This document shows, in pieces, positions 1 to 8,555 of a stretch of 64,000 nt of DNA (within the stretch, counting starts at the first letter, position 1; each line of letters opens with the position of its first letter). The DNA is taken from the NCBI GenBank assembly GCA_033765235.1, contig JANRIG010000022.1, forward strand, positions 137,510 to 201,509. Direction: 5' to 3'. Position numbers and translations under genes: made by a program. Below the pieces are notes generated by a model. The model had not been told where the DNA came from, did no database searches, and worked only from the letters and a program-made list of their open reading frames with translations. The stretch comes from JANRIG01 sp033765235 (GTDB taxonomy: Bacteria; Bacteroidota; Bacteroidia; Cytophagales; UBA9547).

Positions 1-1010
1 GTGCAGGGCAGTGAGGTATTGGTATCTATGAGTTTGTTTTGCAACGCATAGAGTCCATTTATAGTTTTGAATACTGATCCGGGAGGATACATAGCCATGA
101 GTGCCCTGTTAAAAAGTGGTTTTAAACTGTCGCGAACAAGCATGGCATAGTTTTTTGAAAAATTTTCGCCTACCATTATATTGGGGTCATAGGTAGGTGC
201 AGATACAAATGCAAGTACCTCTCCGGTAGCAGGCTCTATGGCTACTATGCTGCCTATTTTGTTTTTCATAAGTTTTTCGGCATAGCGTTGCAAGTCTTGG
301 TCGAGGCTCAGCTTCACATCTCTGCCCGGTATGGAGGCAGTATCATACAATCCGCTTTTGAATTTGCCTTTTTCTACCCCTCTCACATCTACCATCACAT
401 ATTTCACCCCTCTTATCCCGCGCAACTCTTTTTCATAATACTCTTCTATGCCGCTTATGCCTATGTAGTCGCCGGCATTGTAATTGTTTTTTCCTACAAG
501 TTCTATTCTTTCTTTGCTTATTTCGCCCAAGTATCCGAGCACATTGGCACCTGTAGATGCAGGGTAGGTACGCACTGTGCGAGCTTGTATATAAAACCCC
601 GGAAAGTCTGAAAGCAAATCCTGAATACTTGCAAATTTGATGTCTGACATTTGCTCAAAAAATACAGATGGCTTGAGGCGTGAATATTTTTTGGCTGCAT
701 CAAGCCTTGCATAAAAATCAAAGGTAGTGATTTCTAATTTTTGGCAGAGTATTTCAACATTTCCTTCTATTTTTAGTTTTTTGGGAATAACCATGAGGTC
801 GAATACAGGTACATTGGCTACCATGATTTGATCATTTCTGTCGCGGATGACACCCCTGTAAGGATACTCTATCACACGTTGCACAGCATTATTAGCAGCC
901 TCCAGCTTGTAAGATGAGTCTATGATTTGGATAAAAAATAGTTTACTCAAATAGACTATTCCTACCAGCACTATTACAAACGAAATAATATTTACTCTAA
1001 ATTGGTTCAT
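1..1010 (-). CDS. mrdA: Penicillin-binding protein 2 (PBP2), C-terminus off the window
   Basis: Class B penicillin-binding protein, the transpeptidase that cross-links peptidoglycan during cell elongation, anchored in the inner membrane. The gene reads leftward from an ATG at 1010, and 336 codons lie in the window before the left edge cuts it off. Visible are a short cytoplasmic tail and one N-terminal membrane helix (about residues 7-26), the PBP dimerisation domain with a typical RGVIRDRN segment (about residues 53-60), and the start of the transpeptidase domain with the catalytic SxxK motif SVFK (Ser312, Lys315) in the context YPPGSVFK. The later SxN and KTG motifs are outside the window. 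In many Bacteroidota this gene follows mreC and mreD; here the gene upstream is nuoH, 111 bp away, so the context is unusual. The family call is firm; the PBP2 assignment within class B rests on the overall look of the N-terminal half. Confidence 0.9.
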   Translation of the reverse strand, partial: MNQFRVNIISFVIVLVGIVYLSKLFFIQIIDSSYKLEAANNAVQRVIEYPYRGVIRDRNDQIMVANVPVFDLMVIPKKLKIEGNVEILCQKLEITTFDFYARLDAAKKYSRLKPSVFFEQMSDIKFASIQDLLSDFPGFYIQARTVRTYPASTGANVLGYLGEISKERIELVGKNNYNAGDYIGISGIEEYYEKELRGIRGVKYVMVDVRGVEKGKFKSGLYDTASIPGRDVKLSLDQDLQRYAEKLMKNKIGSIVAIEPATGEVLAFVSAPTYDPNIMVGENFSKNYAMLVRDSLKPLFNRALMAMYPPGSVFKTINGLYALQNKLIDTNTSLPC

Positions 1011-1121
1011 ACTTTGCAAAAGTAGCTATATGTATTTTGCTATGGGTGACTGTGATGATATTTTTTGAATATTTTGTATTTTTTTTTATAATAATAAGAC
1101 TGCAATAAATATATTCTTTGG

Positions 1122-2201
1122 CTACGAAATAAGCCATATTTTCCACAATGCGCATACTATCATGAGTACGAAGCAGATAGGGGTAAGGTATTTCCAACTT
1201 AAGCTCATGAGCTGGTCTATGCGCACACGTGGAAATGTCCATCGTACCCATACCTGCAATAACATGATGAAAAAAGATTTTGAAAAAATCCAAAACACAC
1301 CCCAAGCATATCCTGATGCAGTGCCTGCCACTCCTGTAGTATATTGGCATAGTTTTATTGATCCTATGTTTACAGCAGGGCTGTGATAACCTCCAAAAAA
1401 TAGAAATACAGCCAATATGCTGAAAAGTAGCATTTTGCAATATTCTGAAAGAAAAAACACGGCAAATCTAAAGCCTGAATACTCTGTATGAAACCCACCG
1501 ACTAACTCAGATTCTGCCTCAGGTATGTCAAAAGGGGCACGGTTGCAATCGGCTAAAGCAGCTATAAAATATATGATAAATAGCGGTATAAAAAAAGGTG
1601 CTTGCAATATATTCCAGTTCAATATACCCCCATAATCATTTATCTGTAAGCCTTTTATGCCAAAAAGATAGTTTGGCAATGATGCATACATGCTTTGAGC
1701 ATTTGCAATGTGATCAAGGTTGAGCGAGCCGTGCCACATCACCGCTACCAATACGCACAAACCTATGGGCACTTCATATGATATCACCTGTGCGGCGGTG
1801 CGCATGGCACCTATGAGCGCATATTTGCTATTGGAGCTCCAGCCTGCCAGTAATATACCTACTACATCCAATGCCAAAATGCCCAATATAAAAAAAATGG
1901 CAGATGCTGAATAGGCAGCAGGGTATGACATGGCGAGAGGTACAAAGGCAAATGATGCTAATACTGATAAAAATATAATATAAGGTGCCATTTTGAACAA
2001 TGCTTTATCGGCCTGAAGGGGCACTATATCTTCTTTTTGTAGTAGTTTGAGCAAGTCTGCCACAGGCTGTAGAGTGCCCCAAATACCTACATGAGTAGGT
2101 CCTAATCTGTCTTGCATGAATGAGGCCATTTTGCGCTCAAAATAAAAAATGACTAACACGGTAGCAAGCAAAAGAGGCAGAGCAACTACGAATGCTATCA
2201 C
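1122..2201 (-). CDS. nuoH: NADH-quinone oxidoreductase subunit H (complex I ND1-like)
   Basis: Membrane subunit that joins the hydrophilic arm of complex I to the membrane arm and forms much of the quinone chamber. The 359-residue product has about eight hydrophobic helices and the NuoH signatures FYFERKMASFMQDRLGP (about residues 19-35) and RAPFDIPEAESELVGGFHTEY (around residue 220), with the acidic loop residues expected of quinone-reducing ND1 proteins. The start is a GTG at 2201, four bases after the stop of the upstream lipoprotein gene; the same frame has a stop a few codons upstream, so no better start exists. No other standard nuo gene adjoins it. It is a second ND1-type protein beside the HyfC homologue at 7647-8555 and is clearly closer to true NuoH. 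It may serve a complex I encoded elsewhere, or the Ehr complex next door. Confidence 0.9.
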   Translation of the reverse strand: MIAFVVALPLLLATVLVIFYFERKMASFMQDRLGPTHVGIWGTLQPVADLLKLLQKEDIVPLQADKALFKMAPYIIFLSVLASFAFVPLAMSYPAAYSASAIFFILGILALDVVGILLAGWSSNSKYALIGAMRTAAQVISYEVPIGLCVLVAVMWHGSLNLDHIANAQSMYASLPNYLFGIKGLQINDYGGILNWNILQAPFFIPLFIIYFIAALADCNRAPFDIPEAESELVGGFHTEYSGFRFAVFFLSEYCKMLLFSILAVFLFFGGYHSPAVNIGSIKLCQYTTGVAGTASGYAWGVFWIFSKSFFIMLLQVWVRWTFPRVRIDQLMSLSWKYLTPICFVLMIVCALWKIWLIS

Positions 2202-2205
2202 AGTA

Positions 2206-2961
2206 TCAGTCAGTTAGGTCATCTACGAAATATCTCAGTATGGAGTTGTCCATCATTTGCCTGTCTGCCAGTACTTCTTCTATAGGGGTGCGAAAAAAAT
2301 ATTCTACACCTGCAGCATCGGTCAGGTAAAAGGTATATTCCTCTGAGGTAGTGCCATCGGGTTTGTACAATTTTTCTTTTCTGGCAAATTTCCTGTTTTC
2401 AAGGCTGCTTATTGCTGAGTCTAAGCCTTTGTTGCGCAGCTCTTTAAACATTACTCTACATATATTTTTATTGTTTCCGGTCTCACTATATTCGGAGGGT
2501 ATGAATAGGTTTATAGAGTGTACTTTATAGGTCTTTGTACCTGATACTACATCAAGAAATATGCTGTCATTGAGCTCTACTCCCATAAGTTTGGGGTTGA
2601 ATAAATCTGCTTCATCTATATTATTGGTATCTGTTACAGCAAGCAGGTTTTGACTTAGCATAGATAGGCATATTTGTTTGTATGATAGGGCACGGCCGGT
2701 GTCATTAATAGCTCTGATGCTACCTTTTTTTATTTGGTTAAATACACTTTCGGGAAATTTTTCAAATTCTTCATTTCCTTTCACCACCACCATTTTGCCG
2801 GGGTTTAGTGAGTCATTGAAGTCTATCTCATGCACCCTTAAAAACCATGAACCTCTGAATTTGAGAGGCTTGGCAAGTTTTTTATTTTCAGGAGGGTTGC
2901 AACTAAGTATAGTAGCAATAATGGCAATGATGCAAATGCAAGAGGGGATATTCATATTCAT
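2206..2961 (-). CDS. Putative lipoprotein of unknown function
   Basis: I do not recognise the family. An ATG at 2961 gives 251 residues; a TTG at 2973 is also in frame but would only add four residues ahead of the signal peptide. The N-terminus is a hydrophobic stretch ending in ILSC (Cys21), a plausible lipobox, so a lipid-anchored envelope protein is inferred; the n-region lacks basic residues, which is atypical. The rest is a soluble mixed alpha/beta sequence without repeats. Its stop lies four bases before the nuoH start, so the two are probably co-transcribed and perhaps translationally coupled. A 212-bp gap separates it from the Ehr genes upstream. The general pattern (secreted, about 250 residues, basic segment near the C-terminus) faintly recalls GldN/PorN gliding proteins, but no motif supports that and I do not make the assignment. 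Confidence 0.65.
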   Translation of the reverse strand: MNMNIPSCICIIAIIATILSCNPPENKKLAKPLKFRGSWFLRVHEIDFNDSLNPGKMVVVKGNEEFEKFPESVFNQIKKGSIRAINDTGRALSYKQICLSMLSQNLLAVTDTNNIDEADLFNPKLMGVELNDSIFLDVVSGTKTYKVHSINLFIPSEYSETGNNKNICRVMFKELRNKGLDSAISSLENRKFARKEKLYKPDGTTSEEYTFYLTDAAGVEYFFRTPIEEVLADRQMMDNSILRYFVDDLTD

Positions 2962-3124
2962 ATTCAAATACAAGATACTTATAAATTATTCTGCCAATAT
3001 AGTATTTTTTTATATATGTAGTATTATCCGCTATTAAGAATAATGTGTTAATGAAGTTTAGATAAGCGTTTTTTCTTTGTCATGCTCAACAGGGTTTTCA
3101 TACCATGTTATTTTCAATATCACA

Positions 3125-3156
3125 TTTCAACAATTGTTATCGCTGACTTGTTGAAA
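3125..3156 (-). terminator. Hairpin downstream of the Ehr operon
   Basis: Perfect 9-bp inverted repeat TTTCAACAA / TTGTTGAAA with a 14-nt loop, 30-60 bases beyond the stop of the last Ehr gene on the minus strand. There is no clear T-tract, so it is a candidate transcript-end hairpin rather than a textbook intrinsic terminator. Its position suggests that the lipoprotein-nuoH pair may be a separate or attenuated transcription unit. Confidence 0.35.
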
Positions 3157-3185
3157 AGCGGCAGTACTTATTAATAGCAAATGAG

Positions 3186-3974
3186 CTACATGCCGGAGAG
3201 TAGCTTATTCTTTTTTTTGATGAGATCAAGTACGCCGTTTATGAAGGTGAGAGGGTGAGGCGGATTGCCGGGTACAAATAAATCTATAGAGTATTTATTG
3301 ATAAAATCTCTTCTTAGTGCAGCACTTCCTGCAAATATACCTCCGCTTATGGCATCTGTACCTGCCAAAATAATGATTTTGGGTGCGGGCACAGCATCAA
3401 AGCAAATCTGTAAGGCTTCCTCCATATTGGCTGTGACAGGTCCACTGATGACTATACCATCTGCATGGCGCGGCGAGGCCACAAAAGATATGCCGTAGCG
3501 GCCCATGTCAAAGTTTACATTGCTGCAAGCATTGAGTTCCCACTCAGTACTGTTGTCGCCTCCGGCAGATATTTGCCTGAGCCTGAGTGAGTGGCCAAAT
3601 ATTTTTCTTATTTCTTTTCTTACCACATTATCGTCTATTTGTATAGTTGCATTATCACTTGCATTTATTATGAGGTTGTTACGGTTATTGGTTGCTATTT
3701 TATAATCGTTGGTGAAGTGTATTTTCTTTTCGCCAAGCATGCGTTCACACTCCTTGCAAAACACACATTTGCCCAAATCTATACTTATGGGTGTGTCTGA
3801 TATAGCACTTGTAGGGCATAGCTTGGCTACTGCTTTTGCTTCATCGTCAGTTATGGTGTTTGATATGACAGGTCTGCCCATGGCATAGGTATCGGGCAGC
3901 ACCGGTTTGGTGATGTCGGGTATGTATTGCTTACCTTGATGCTTTATGATTTGGTATGTATCTAAGAAAAACAT
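3186..3974 (-). CDS. Ferredoxin/HyfI (NuoB-like) fusion subunit of an Ehr complex, N2 cysteines mostly lost
   Basis: Fusion of a short ferredoxin-type domain with a NuoB/HycG-type small subunit, 262 residues. Residues 45-80 hold CP (Cys53) and a CVFCKEC triad (Cys70, Cys73, Cys76), enough for one [4Fe-4S] cluster; the fourth cysteine of the second motif is Leu80, so the usual second cluster is absent. Residues 145-245 match HycG closely (ASPRHAD, SGPVT, SGGIF, VPGNPPHP), but of the four cysteines that hold cluster N2 only Cys150 remains. The CxxC partner is Leu147, the GxC position is Asp207, and the PGCPP cysteine is Asn237. HycG-type proteins use this cluster to pass electrons to the large subunit, so that route looks broken. 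It is the last gene of the cluster, 50 bp after the large subunit. The family call is firm; the functional meaning is inference. Confidence 0.85.
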   Translation of the reverse strand: MFFLDTYQIIKHQGKQYIPDITKPVLPDTYAMGRPVISNTITDDEAKAVAKLCPTSAISDTPISIDLGKCVFCKECERMLGEKKIHFTNDYKIATNNRNNLIINASDNATIQIDDNVVRKEIRKIFGHSLRLRQISAGGDNSTEWELNACSNVNFDMGRYGISFVASPRHADGIVISGPVTANMEEALQICFDAVPAPKIIILAGTDAISGGIFAGSAALRRDFINKYSIDLFVPGNPPHPLTFINGVLDLIKKKNKLLSGM

Positions 3975-4024
3975 GGTTATTCAAATATAAAATATTTCAT
4001 GGTATAATTATTTATCATTAAGGT

Positions 4025-5548
4025 CTATAAATCATGCCCGCAGTAGCTGAGGTCAAAGCTTTTGTTGCACACCGGGAAGTCTGATATTTCATTGTTTCTC
4101 AATGCTATGGCAAGTGCAATCCAGTTGTTGAAAGAGGCATCTTTTATCTTGTATTGTAATATTTCGCCGGTGGTGCCTGTGATTATTGCATGCATGGTTT
4201 CGCCACGCCAACTTTCGGTGAGTGATACTACAAGTTTATTCGCAGGCAAGGTGTAGCCAAATATATTGTCGCGGTATTTGTCAAAATTGTCTGTACTGGC
4301 TTCGAGGGCAGAAATTAATGTGTAAATATATTTTATAGAATTTCTTATCTCCAAGTCTCTTATTTTGCTTCTTGCATAAGTGTCTCCGTCTTCTAATATG
4401 GCTTTGTCGGGTTTTGAGGTTAGGTAATATTGGTAGCTGTGTGTGAGGCGTATATCTCTATTTATGTCCATGGTGCGTGCTATCATGCCTGTAGCACCTG
4501 TGAGCAAGCCTTGTTCAGTGGTCACTATCCCTGTTTTCTGAAGTCTGTTTAGCACATTGGGCTGGCTAAATGTCTTGTCTGATATTTCCACATATTTTTT
4601 TTCAAATACTTGAAGCACATTTTTGAGGTTGCTGAGTAGTGCAGTAGTAAGTGGATATGGCTCATAACCTACTCTGAGCAAGCCTTTGGCAAATCTGTTG
4701 CCGCACCATGATTGAATGTAGTTGATAATGGGTGTACGCAGTGCACCAAATACTGCACTACCCAATTGGTATGCAATATCAGTACATATACCACTAAGGT
4801 CGCCCACATGTACTGCTATGCGCTCCAGCTCTGAGGCTATGGTGCGTGAGATTTGTATTCTATTAGTAGGTATATATCCTATTATACTTTCTACAGCCAT
4901 GATGTGCGCCAAGGCATGTGCCACTACCGCATCGCCTGCTACAGACTCTGCAAGTATCATGCGCTGGAGTGGGTGCAGCTTATCTATGAATAGACTTTCT
5001 ACCCCTCTGTGTTGGTATCCGAGTTGTATTTCCAGATGTTTCACATTTTCGCCAACGCATACAAATCTAAAATGCCCCGGCTCAATGACGCCTGCATGTA
5101 TAGGTCCTACACCTACCTCGTGTACTTCATCGCCGGATATGGTAAAAAACGGGTAGTTGAAAATTTCATGAAGTTTATTTTTTCTGTTATGAGGGTATCT
5201 TACAGGTTTGAGCCACGGATGATCAATGAAATCTATGCCATAGTTTTCACAAATTTCGCGCTCATACATAGCAATAGACGGAATATCAGGCACCAATGAA
5301 TGTATAGCCTTAAAAAATTGTAAATACAACTCATGAGCTGTTACATATAGTAGACAGGTCTTGTCATGAGCTATGATGATGATAAACCTGAGCACCCCTT
5401 GGTGCTTGTAGGCATGATAGGATATGATGTGGGCTTGAGTATCTTTTAAAAGTACAATAACAGTATCACAAAAATCTTCATATCTAAGCACAGGCACATC
5501 ATGTATATCTACCGGCTCTGCATTGGATATTTGAATATATTTTTTCAT
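4025..5548 (-). CDS. hyfG: Ehr complex large subunit, HyfG-like (NuoC-NuoD fusion without Ni site)
   Basis: Large catalytic-type subunit of a hydrogenase-4-like membrane complex. The first ~140 residues are a NuoC/30-kDa-like domain (YEREICENYGIDF), followed by a NuoD/HycE-like 49-kDa domain (GPIHAGVIEPGHFRF, QLGYQHRGVE). The ORF is open further upstream, but the ATG at 5548 overlaps the hyfF stop as ATGA and gives a normal N-terminus, so 507 residues is preferred. The N-terminal NiFe motif CGIC is replaced by AGDA (Ala204 and Ala207), and the C-terminal DPCxxC motif by a FDLSYCGHDL ending. It therefore cannot bind a NiFe centre and belongs to the energy-converting-hydrogenase-related (Ehr) class rather than to true hydrogenases. 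It sits in the order B-C-E-F-G-(H/I), which matches Hyf operons. Confidence 0.88.
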   Translation of the reverse strand: MKKYIQISNAEPVDIHDVPVLRYEDFCDTVIVLLKDTQAHIISYHAYKHQGVLRFIIIIAHDKTCLLYVTAHELYLQFFKAIHSLVPDIPSIAMYEREICENYGIDFIDHPWLKPVRYPHNRKNKLHEIFNYPFFTISGDEVHEVGVGPIHAGVIEPGHFRFVCVGENVKHLEIQLGYQHRGVESLFIDKLHPLQRMILAESVAGDAVVAHALAHIMAVESIIGYIPTNRIQISRTIASELERIAVHVGDLSGICTDIAYQLGSAVFGALRTPIINYIQSWCGNRFAKGLLRVGYEPYPLTTALLSNLKNVLQVFEKKYVEISDKTFSQPNVLNRLQKTGIVTTEQGLLTGATGMIARTMDINRDIRLTHSYQYYLTSKPDKAILEDGDTYARSKIRDLEIRNSIKYIYTLISALEASTDNFDKYRDNIFGYTLPANKLVVSLTESWRGETMHAIITGTTGEILQYKIKDASFNNWIALAIALRNNEISDFPVCNKSFDLSYCGHDL

Positions 5549-6978
5549 TTGGGCAAGTGTGCTACAGACATTTTGATATATTCTACAAGTTCTATGTTTG
5601 GATGCAATCCTACCCAAAATACTATGCAAAGCAATATGTATTGTGTAATTGACTCATAAGGCTTTATAATTTCAAATACAGGAATATTGCTACGCAGAGG
5701 TGCGAATAATATATGAAAAAAATCTTTGGATAATAATGCAAATATATAGACAAGTAATACAATAATACCCACAGGCACAACCCAATGCCATGAAATAAAA
5801 AGTGACTTTAAGGTATAATACTCAGTCAAAAACAGCACTGACGGCGGTATGCCGAGTATTGATACAAAACCTAAAAAAAGTACTAATGCGCCGGCAGGGT
5901 TTAGTTTAAAGTAAGCCCCTGTAAAGTCTAAGTTTTTGGTCAAATACACCCTGTAAAGCTGCCCAATTTGAAAAAATATGGCAGATTTGATGAGCGAATG
6001 AAATACCAGATGCAATACTGCTACAAAATACCCGGCGTGTCCGCAGGAAAGTGCAATGATAGCTATGGCAGCGTGCTCTACACTTGAGTAGGCTAATAGT
6101 CTTTTGAAGTTCTTTATTTTGAAAAGATATATAACCACAAAAATAAGCGAAGCTATACCTATGATAATGAGTATTTTATCCATCCATGGCTTGATAGATG
6201 TGAATACAAAAGATTCATAAAATCTGAATATGGATACAAAGCCCACATTCATAAGCCCGCCTGAAAGCATAGCACCTACGGGCGATGGGGCTATGTCTTT
6301 GGCATCTATATCTACTGTGAAAAGTGGTACCACACCCAACTTCACACTAATGCCAATGATGGCAAACAAAAAGCAAGACTTCAACCACATAGGGCTCATA
6401 TGAGGGGTGGTTTTTTGCAATTCGGTAATATATAAGCCGGTCTCATTGGTCTCTTGTGCGGCTATCCCTAACAGTAATATACCTGCGTAGGCAAGTGCCA
6501 GCCCTATGGAGCTCACAAAAAAGTATTTCCATGCAGCCTCGAGTGAGTGCGAATTGCGGTCGTGGTATATGAGGATGGATGCCACTATGGTAGTGGCTTC
6601 GAGAAAGCACCATAGCAAACCCAAGTGCTCTGATATCAATACCCCCGTCATAGATGCCACTAGCCCAACCATGGAGGCATTGTGTATGGCAATAATTCTT
6701 TTTTTTGACCTGCGGTTAATTGAATAAAGTGCAGTATGTATTACGGTAGGTACTATCAATATAGATATTACGGTCATAAATATCAACCCTACCTTGTCAA
6801 ACCTCAGATATTGACCTATTAATGTGCCTTCGTGTATGAAACACTGATAGTTGAAGTACCAATGTAACAGTACAAACGGCACATACAAAAGATAGCCTGC
6901 CAAAGTATGCCTCACAAACACCATGACACACATAATGATGAATGAAAGTACAAAATAAATGATGACTATTTCTAACAT
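5545..6978 (-). CDS. hyfF: Hydrogenase-4 subunit F-like antiporter protein (NuoN/NuoM-type)
   Basis: Multi-spanning ion-pumping subunit related to Mrp antiporters and NuoL/M/N, 477 residues with about 14 hydrophobic segments. The antiporter core is visible: an acidic helix LLWCFLEATTIVASILIYH (about residues 122-140), a KLGVVPLFTVDIDAKDIAPSP segment typical of HyfF (about residue 215-235), and KRLLAYSSVEHAAI (about residues 293-306) with the conserved Lys and His of the proton path. Its ATG shares one base with the hyfE stop, and its own stop overlaps the start of hyfG, so translation is probably coupled. The family relationship is clear. HyfF rather than NuoN follows from the neighbours and the H-D-A/D-I-A-P-S-P region. 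Confidence 0.87.
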   Translation of the reverse strand: MLEIVIIYFVLSFIIMCVMVFVRHTLAGYLLYVPFVLLHWYFNYQCFIHEGTLIGQYLRFDKVGLIFMTVISILIVPTVIHTALYSINRRSKKRIIAIHNASMVGLVASMTGVLISEHLGLLWCFLEATTIVASILIYHDRNSHSLEAAWKYFFVSSIGLALAYAGILLLGIAAQETNETGLYITELQKTTPHMSPMWLKSCFLFAIIGISVKLGVVPLFTVDIDAKDIAPSPVGAMLSGGLMNVGFVSIFRFYESFVFTSIKPWMDKILIIIGIASLIFVVIYLFKIKNFKRLLAYSSVEHAAIAIIALSCGHAGYFVAVLHLVFHSLIKSAIFFQIGQLYRVYLTKNLDFTGAYFKLNPAGALVLFLGFVSILGIPPSVLFLTEYYTLKSLFISWHWVVPVGIIVLLVYIFALLSKDFFHILFAPLRSNIPVFEIIKPYESITQYILLCIVFWVGLHPNIELVEYIKMSVAHLPK

Positions 6979-7643
6979 TAATCTTTAAGTTCGGTAAGGT
7001 TACGTATCTCTATGGCTTTGAATATGCCTTTGGCACGGTTGAGGAATACTCCTAATAGAAATACGGTGGTGAGTATGTCAAATAATATTCCCATATTGAT
7101 GATGATGGGGAGCTCTGTGCCCATGGCAAGCGATAGCATAAAGAGTCCGTTTTCAAGTACAAGATAGCCAACTATATGAGTAATGATTTTTTTGCGCCTC
7201 ATAATTATGAGCAACCCTGTGAGAATGGAAGATAACGATGCTGTGAAATATATAATTTCATGGGTATGTTGCTGAAGCCTGTATGCATTGCCGGTTTCAA
7301 AATTTATATGAAGTTCGTAGCCAAAAAAGAAGGAGATTATGAAAATAATGGCAATCTTAAAAAGTGAATAAAAGTTGAGCTGGTCGGGCTCGCGCTCATA
7401 GAATATGTTATTTTTTTTCATCAAATAATATAAGTAATACGGTACTATAATGCCTTTGAAAATCAAGGTTTCTAATAAAATAAATGTAAGATTGATAAGG
7501 TGCATCTCTTTGAGCTCTGACAGTACTATGGCAAAGAGTAATATGCCTTGTATGGCAAGTGAATATATGTATGAAAGTACCCTGCCGGCATTGATGAGGT
7601 ATATAAGTGTCATGCAATATAATATGATAAAGAGGTTTGTCAT
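6978..7643 (-). CDS. hyfE: Hydrogenase-4 subunit E-like membrane protein (NuoK-like)
   Basis: Small membrane subunit of group-4-hydrogenase-like complexes, 221 residues with about seven hydrophobic segments. The C-terminal half carries the NuoK/HyfE pattern: IVGYLVLENGLFMLSLAMGTELP (about residues 156-178), with the buried Glu residues that line the proton path in this family, followed by a DILTTVFLLGVFLNR segment. The ATG at 7643 is 3 bases after the hyfC stop, and its own stop overlaps the hyfF start by one base (TAATG). The family call rests on the conserved LENG core and the gene order; the N-terminal half is poorly conserved, as usual for HyfE. Confidence 0.83.
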   Translation of the reverse strand: MTNLFIILYCMTLIYLINAGRVLSYIYSLAIQGILLFAIVLSELKEMHLINLTFILLETLIFKGIIVPYYLYYLMKKNNIFYEREPDQLNFYSLFKIAIIFIISFFFGYELHINFETGNAYRLQQHTHEIIYFTASLSSILTGLLIIMRRKKIITHIVGYLVLENGLFMLSLAMGTELPIIINMGILFDILTTVFLLGVFLNRAKGIFKAIEIRNLTELKD

Positions 7644-7646
7644 GGT

Positions 7647-8555
7647 CTACAATTTATTCATTATCAATACAATACCAAAAAATAATATGAGAGCTAAAAC
7701 AGTGAGGATAAAGATAAAATTAGGATTTTTTTTCATACGCTCTCGCGCTCTAAAACTCTCTGCCATACCTACTGTGACTGCCAGTGCAAACTGCAATCCA
7801 AAAAATAAAAGGAGCTCTTGCACAATATTCATACCCGAATGGAGCAAAAAATTGCACATAAGCAACCCAAACATAGCAAACTTGAGCGACACTGAATAGG
7901 TCAAAATTGCCATATCAAAAGCAGAGTTGTCAAGTATCATCACCTCATGTATCATGGTGAGCTCAAGGTGTGTATTTGGGTCATCTAAGGGCAGCCTGCT
8001 GTTTTCTATCATCATGATTTGAAAAAGCAGAAAAAATGCCAAAATAAGCAAAAATATAGAGGTAGAATCACTGTAATTGATAAAATCGTTGAACATATCA
8101 GCAAATGAGGTAGTGCCTGTGTACATGGCAAAAGAGCCCATGAGCAAAAAAAACGCTGGCTCTGCCAGCAGTGCATATAATGCCTCGCGATTGGCTCCCA
8201 TGCCTTCAAAGGGACTGCCTGTGTCCATAGCTGCAATAATCATGAAAAACCTGCCCACTGCCAACATATATGCGAAAAATACAAAATCTCCGTCAAACGA
8301 TATCACCGCCTGCTGGTCGTGAAAGGGCAGTACCAATAGTGCACATACTATGCTGCTGAAGTATATACTCGGTGCTATTTTGAATACGAAACCGGTGGTG
8401 GTGCTATATATGGTTTGTTTTCTTAACAGCCTCACTATATCATACATATGCTGCAATAATCCGGGTCCTTTGCGCCCCGATGCTATGGCTTTTGTACGAT
8501 TGACTACCCCTAAAAAAAATATAGATGCTACCACCACTGCTATGATGCCTATCAT
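7647..8555 (-). CDS. hyfC: Hydrogenase-4 subunit C-like membrane protein (NuoH/ND1 family)
   Basis: ND1-type subunit that would anchor the soluble arm of the Ehr complex to its membrane arm, 302 residues with about eight membrane helices. Diagnostic stretches are GRKGPGLLQHMYDIVRLLRK (near residue 30) and ENSRLPLDDPNTHLELTMIHE (around residue 195), the HyfC/EchB version of the ND1 acidic loop, distinct from the NuoH-type DIPEAE motif seen in the other ND1 protein at 1122-2201. The ATG overlaps the hyfB stop as ATGA at 8552-8555. Together the two proteins show that true NuoH and HyfC forms coexist in this genome. Confidence 0.88.
   Translation of the reverse strand: MIGIIAVVVASIFFLGVVNRTKAIASGRKGPGLLQHMYDIVRLLRKQTIYSTTTGFVFKIAPSIYFSSIVCALLVLPFHDQQAVISFDGDFVFFAYMLAVGRFFMIIAAMDTGSPFEGMGANREALYALLAEPAFFLLMGSFAMYTGTTSFADMFNDFINYSDSTSIFLLILAFFLLFQIMMIENSRLPLDDPNTHLELTMIHEVMILDNSAFDMAILTYSVSLKFAMFGLLMCNFLLHSGMNIVQELLLFFGLQFALAVTVGMAESFRARERMKKNPNFIFILTVLALILFFGIVLIMNKL

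Noticed and set aside
997..1440. 147-codon minus-strand frame overlapping nuoH and the PBP2 start
   Set aside because: It overlaps the clear nuoH coding frame and its translation has no domain-like character.
2206..2961. Lipoprotein as a GldN/PorN gliding or T9SS component
   Set aside because: Only a faint general resemblance in size and layout; the typical GldN motifs are not present and no gldK-M neighbours exist.
3125..3156. Hairpin as a chromosome dimer resolution (dif) or replication site
   Set aside because: The arms do not match XerC/XerD or DnaA-box patterns, and its place fits a transcript end.
4025..5629. Longer start of the HyfG-like gene at 5629
   Set aside because: It would overlap hyfF by 85 bases and add a cysteine-rich stretch with no counterpart; the ATG at 5548 overlaps the hyfF stop as ATGA and gives a normal N-terminus.
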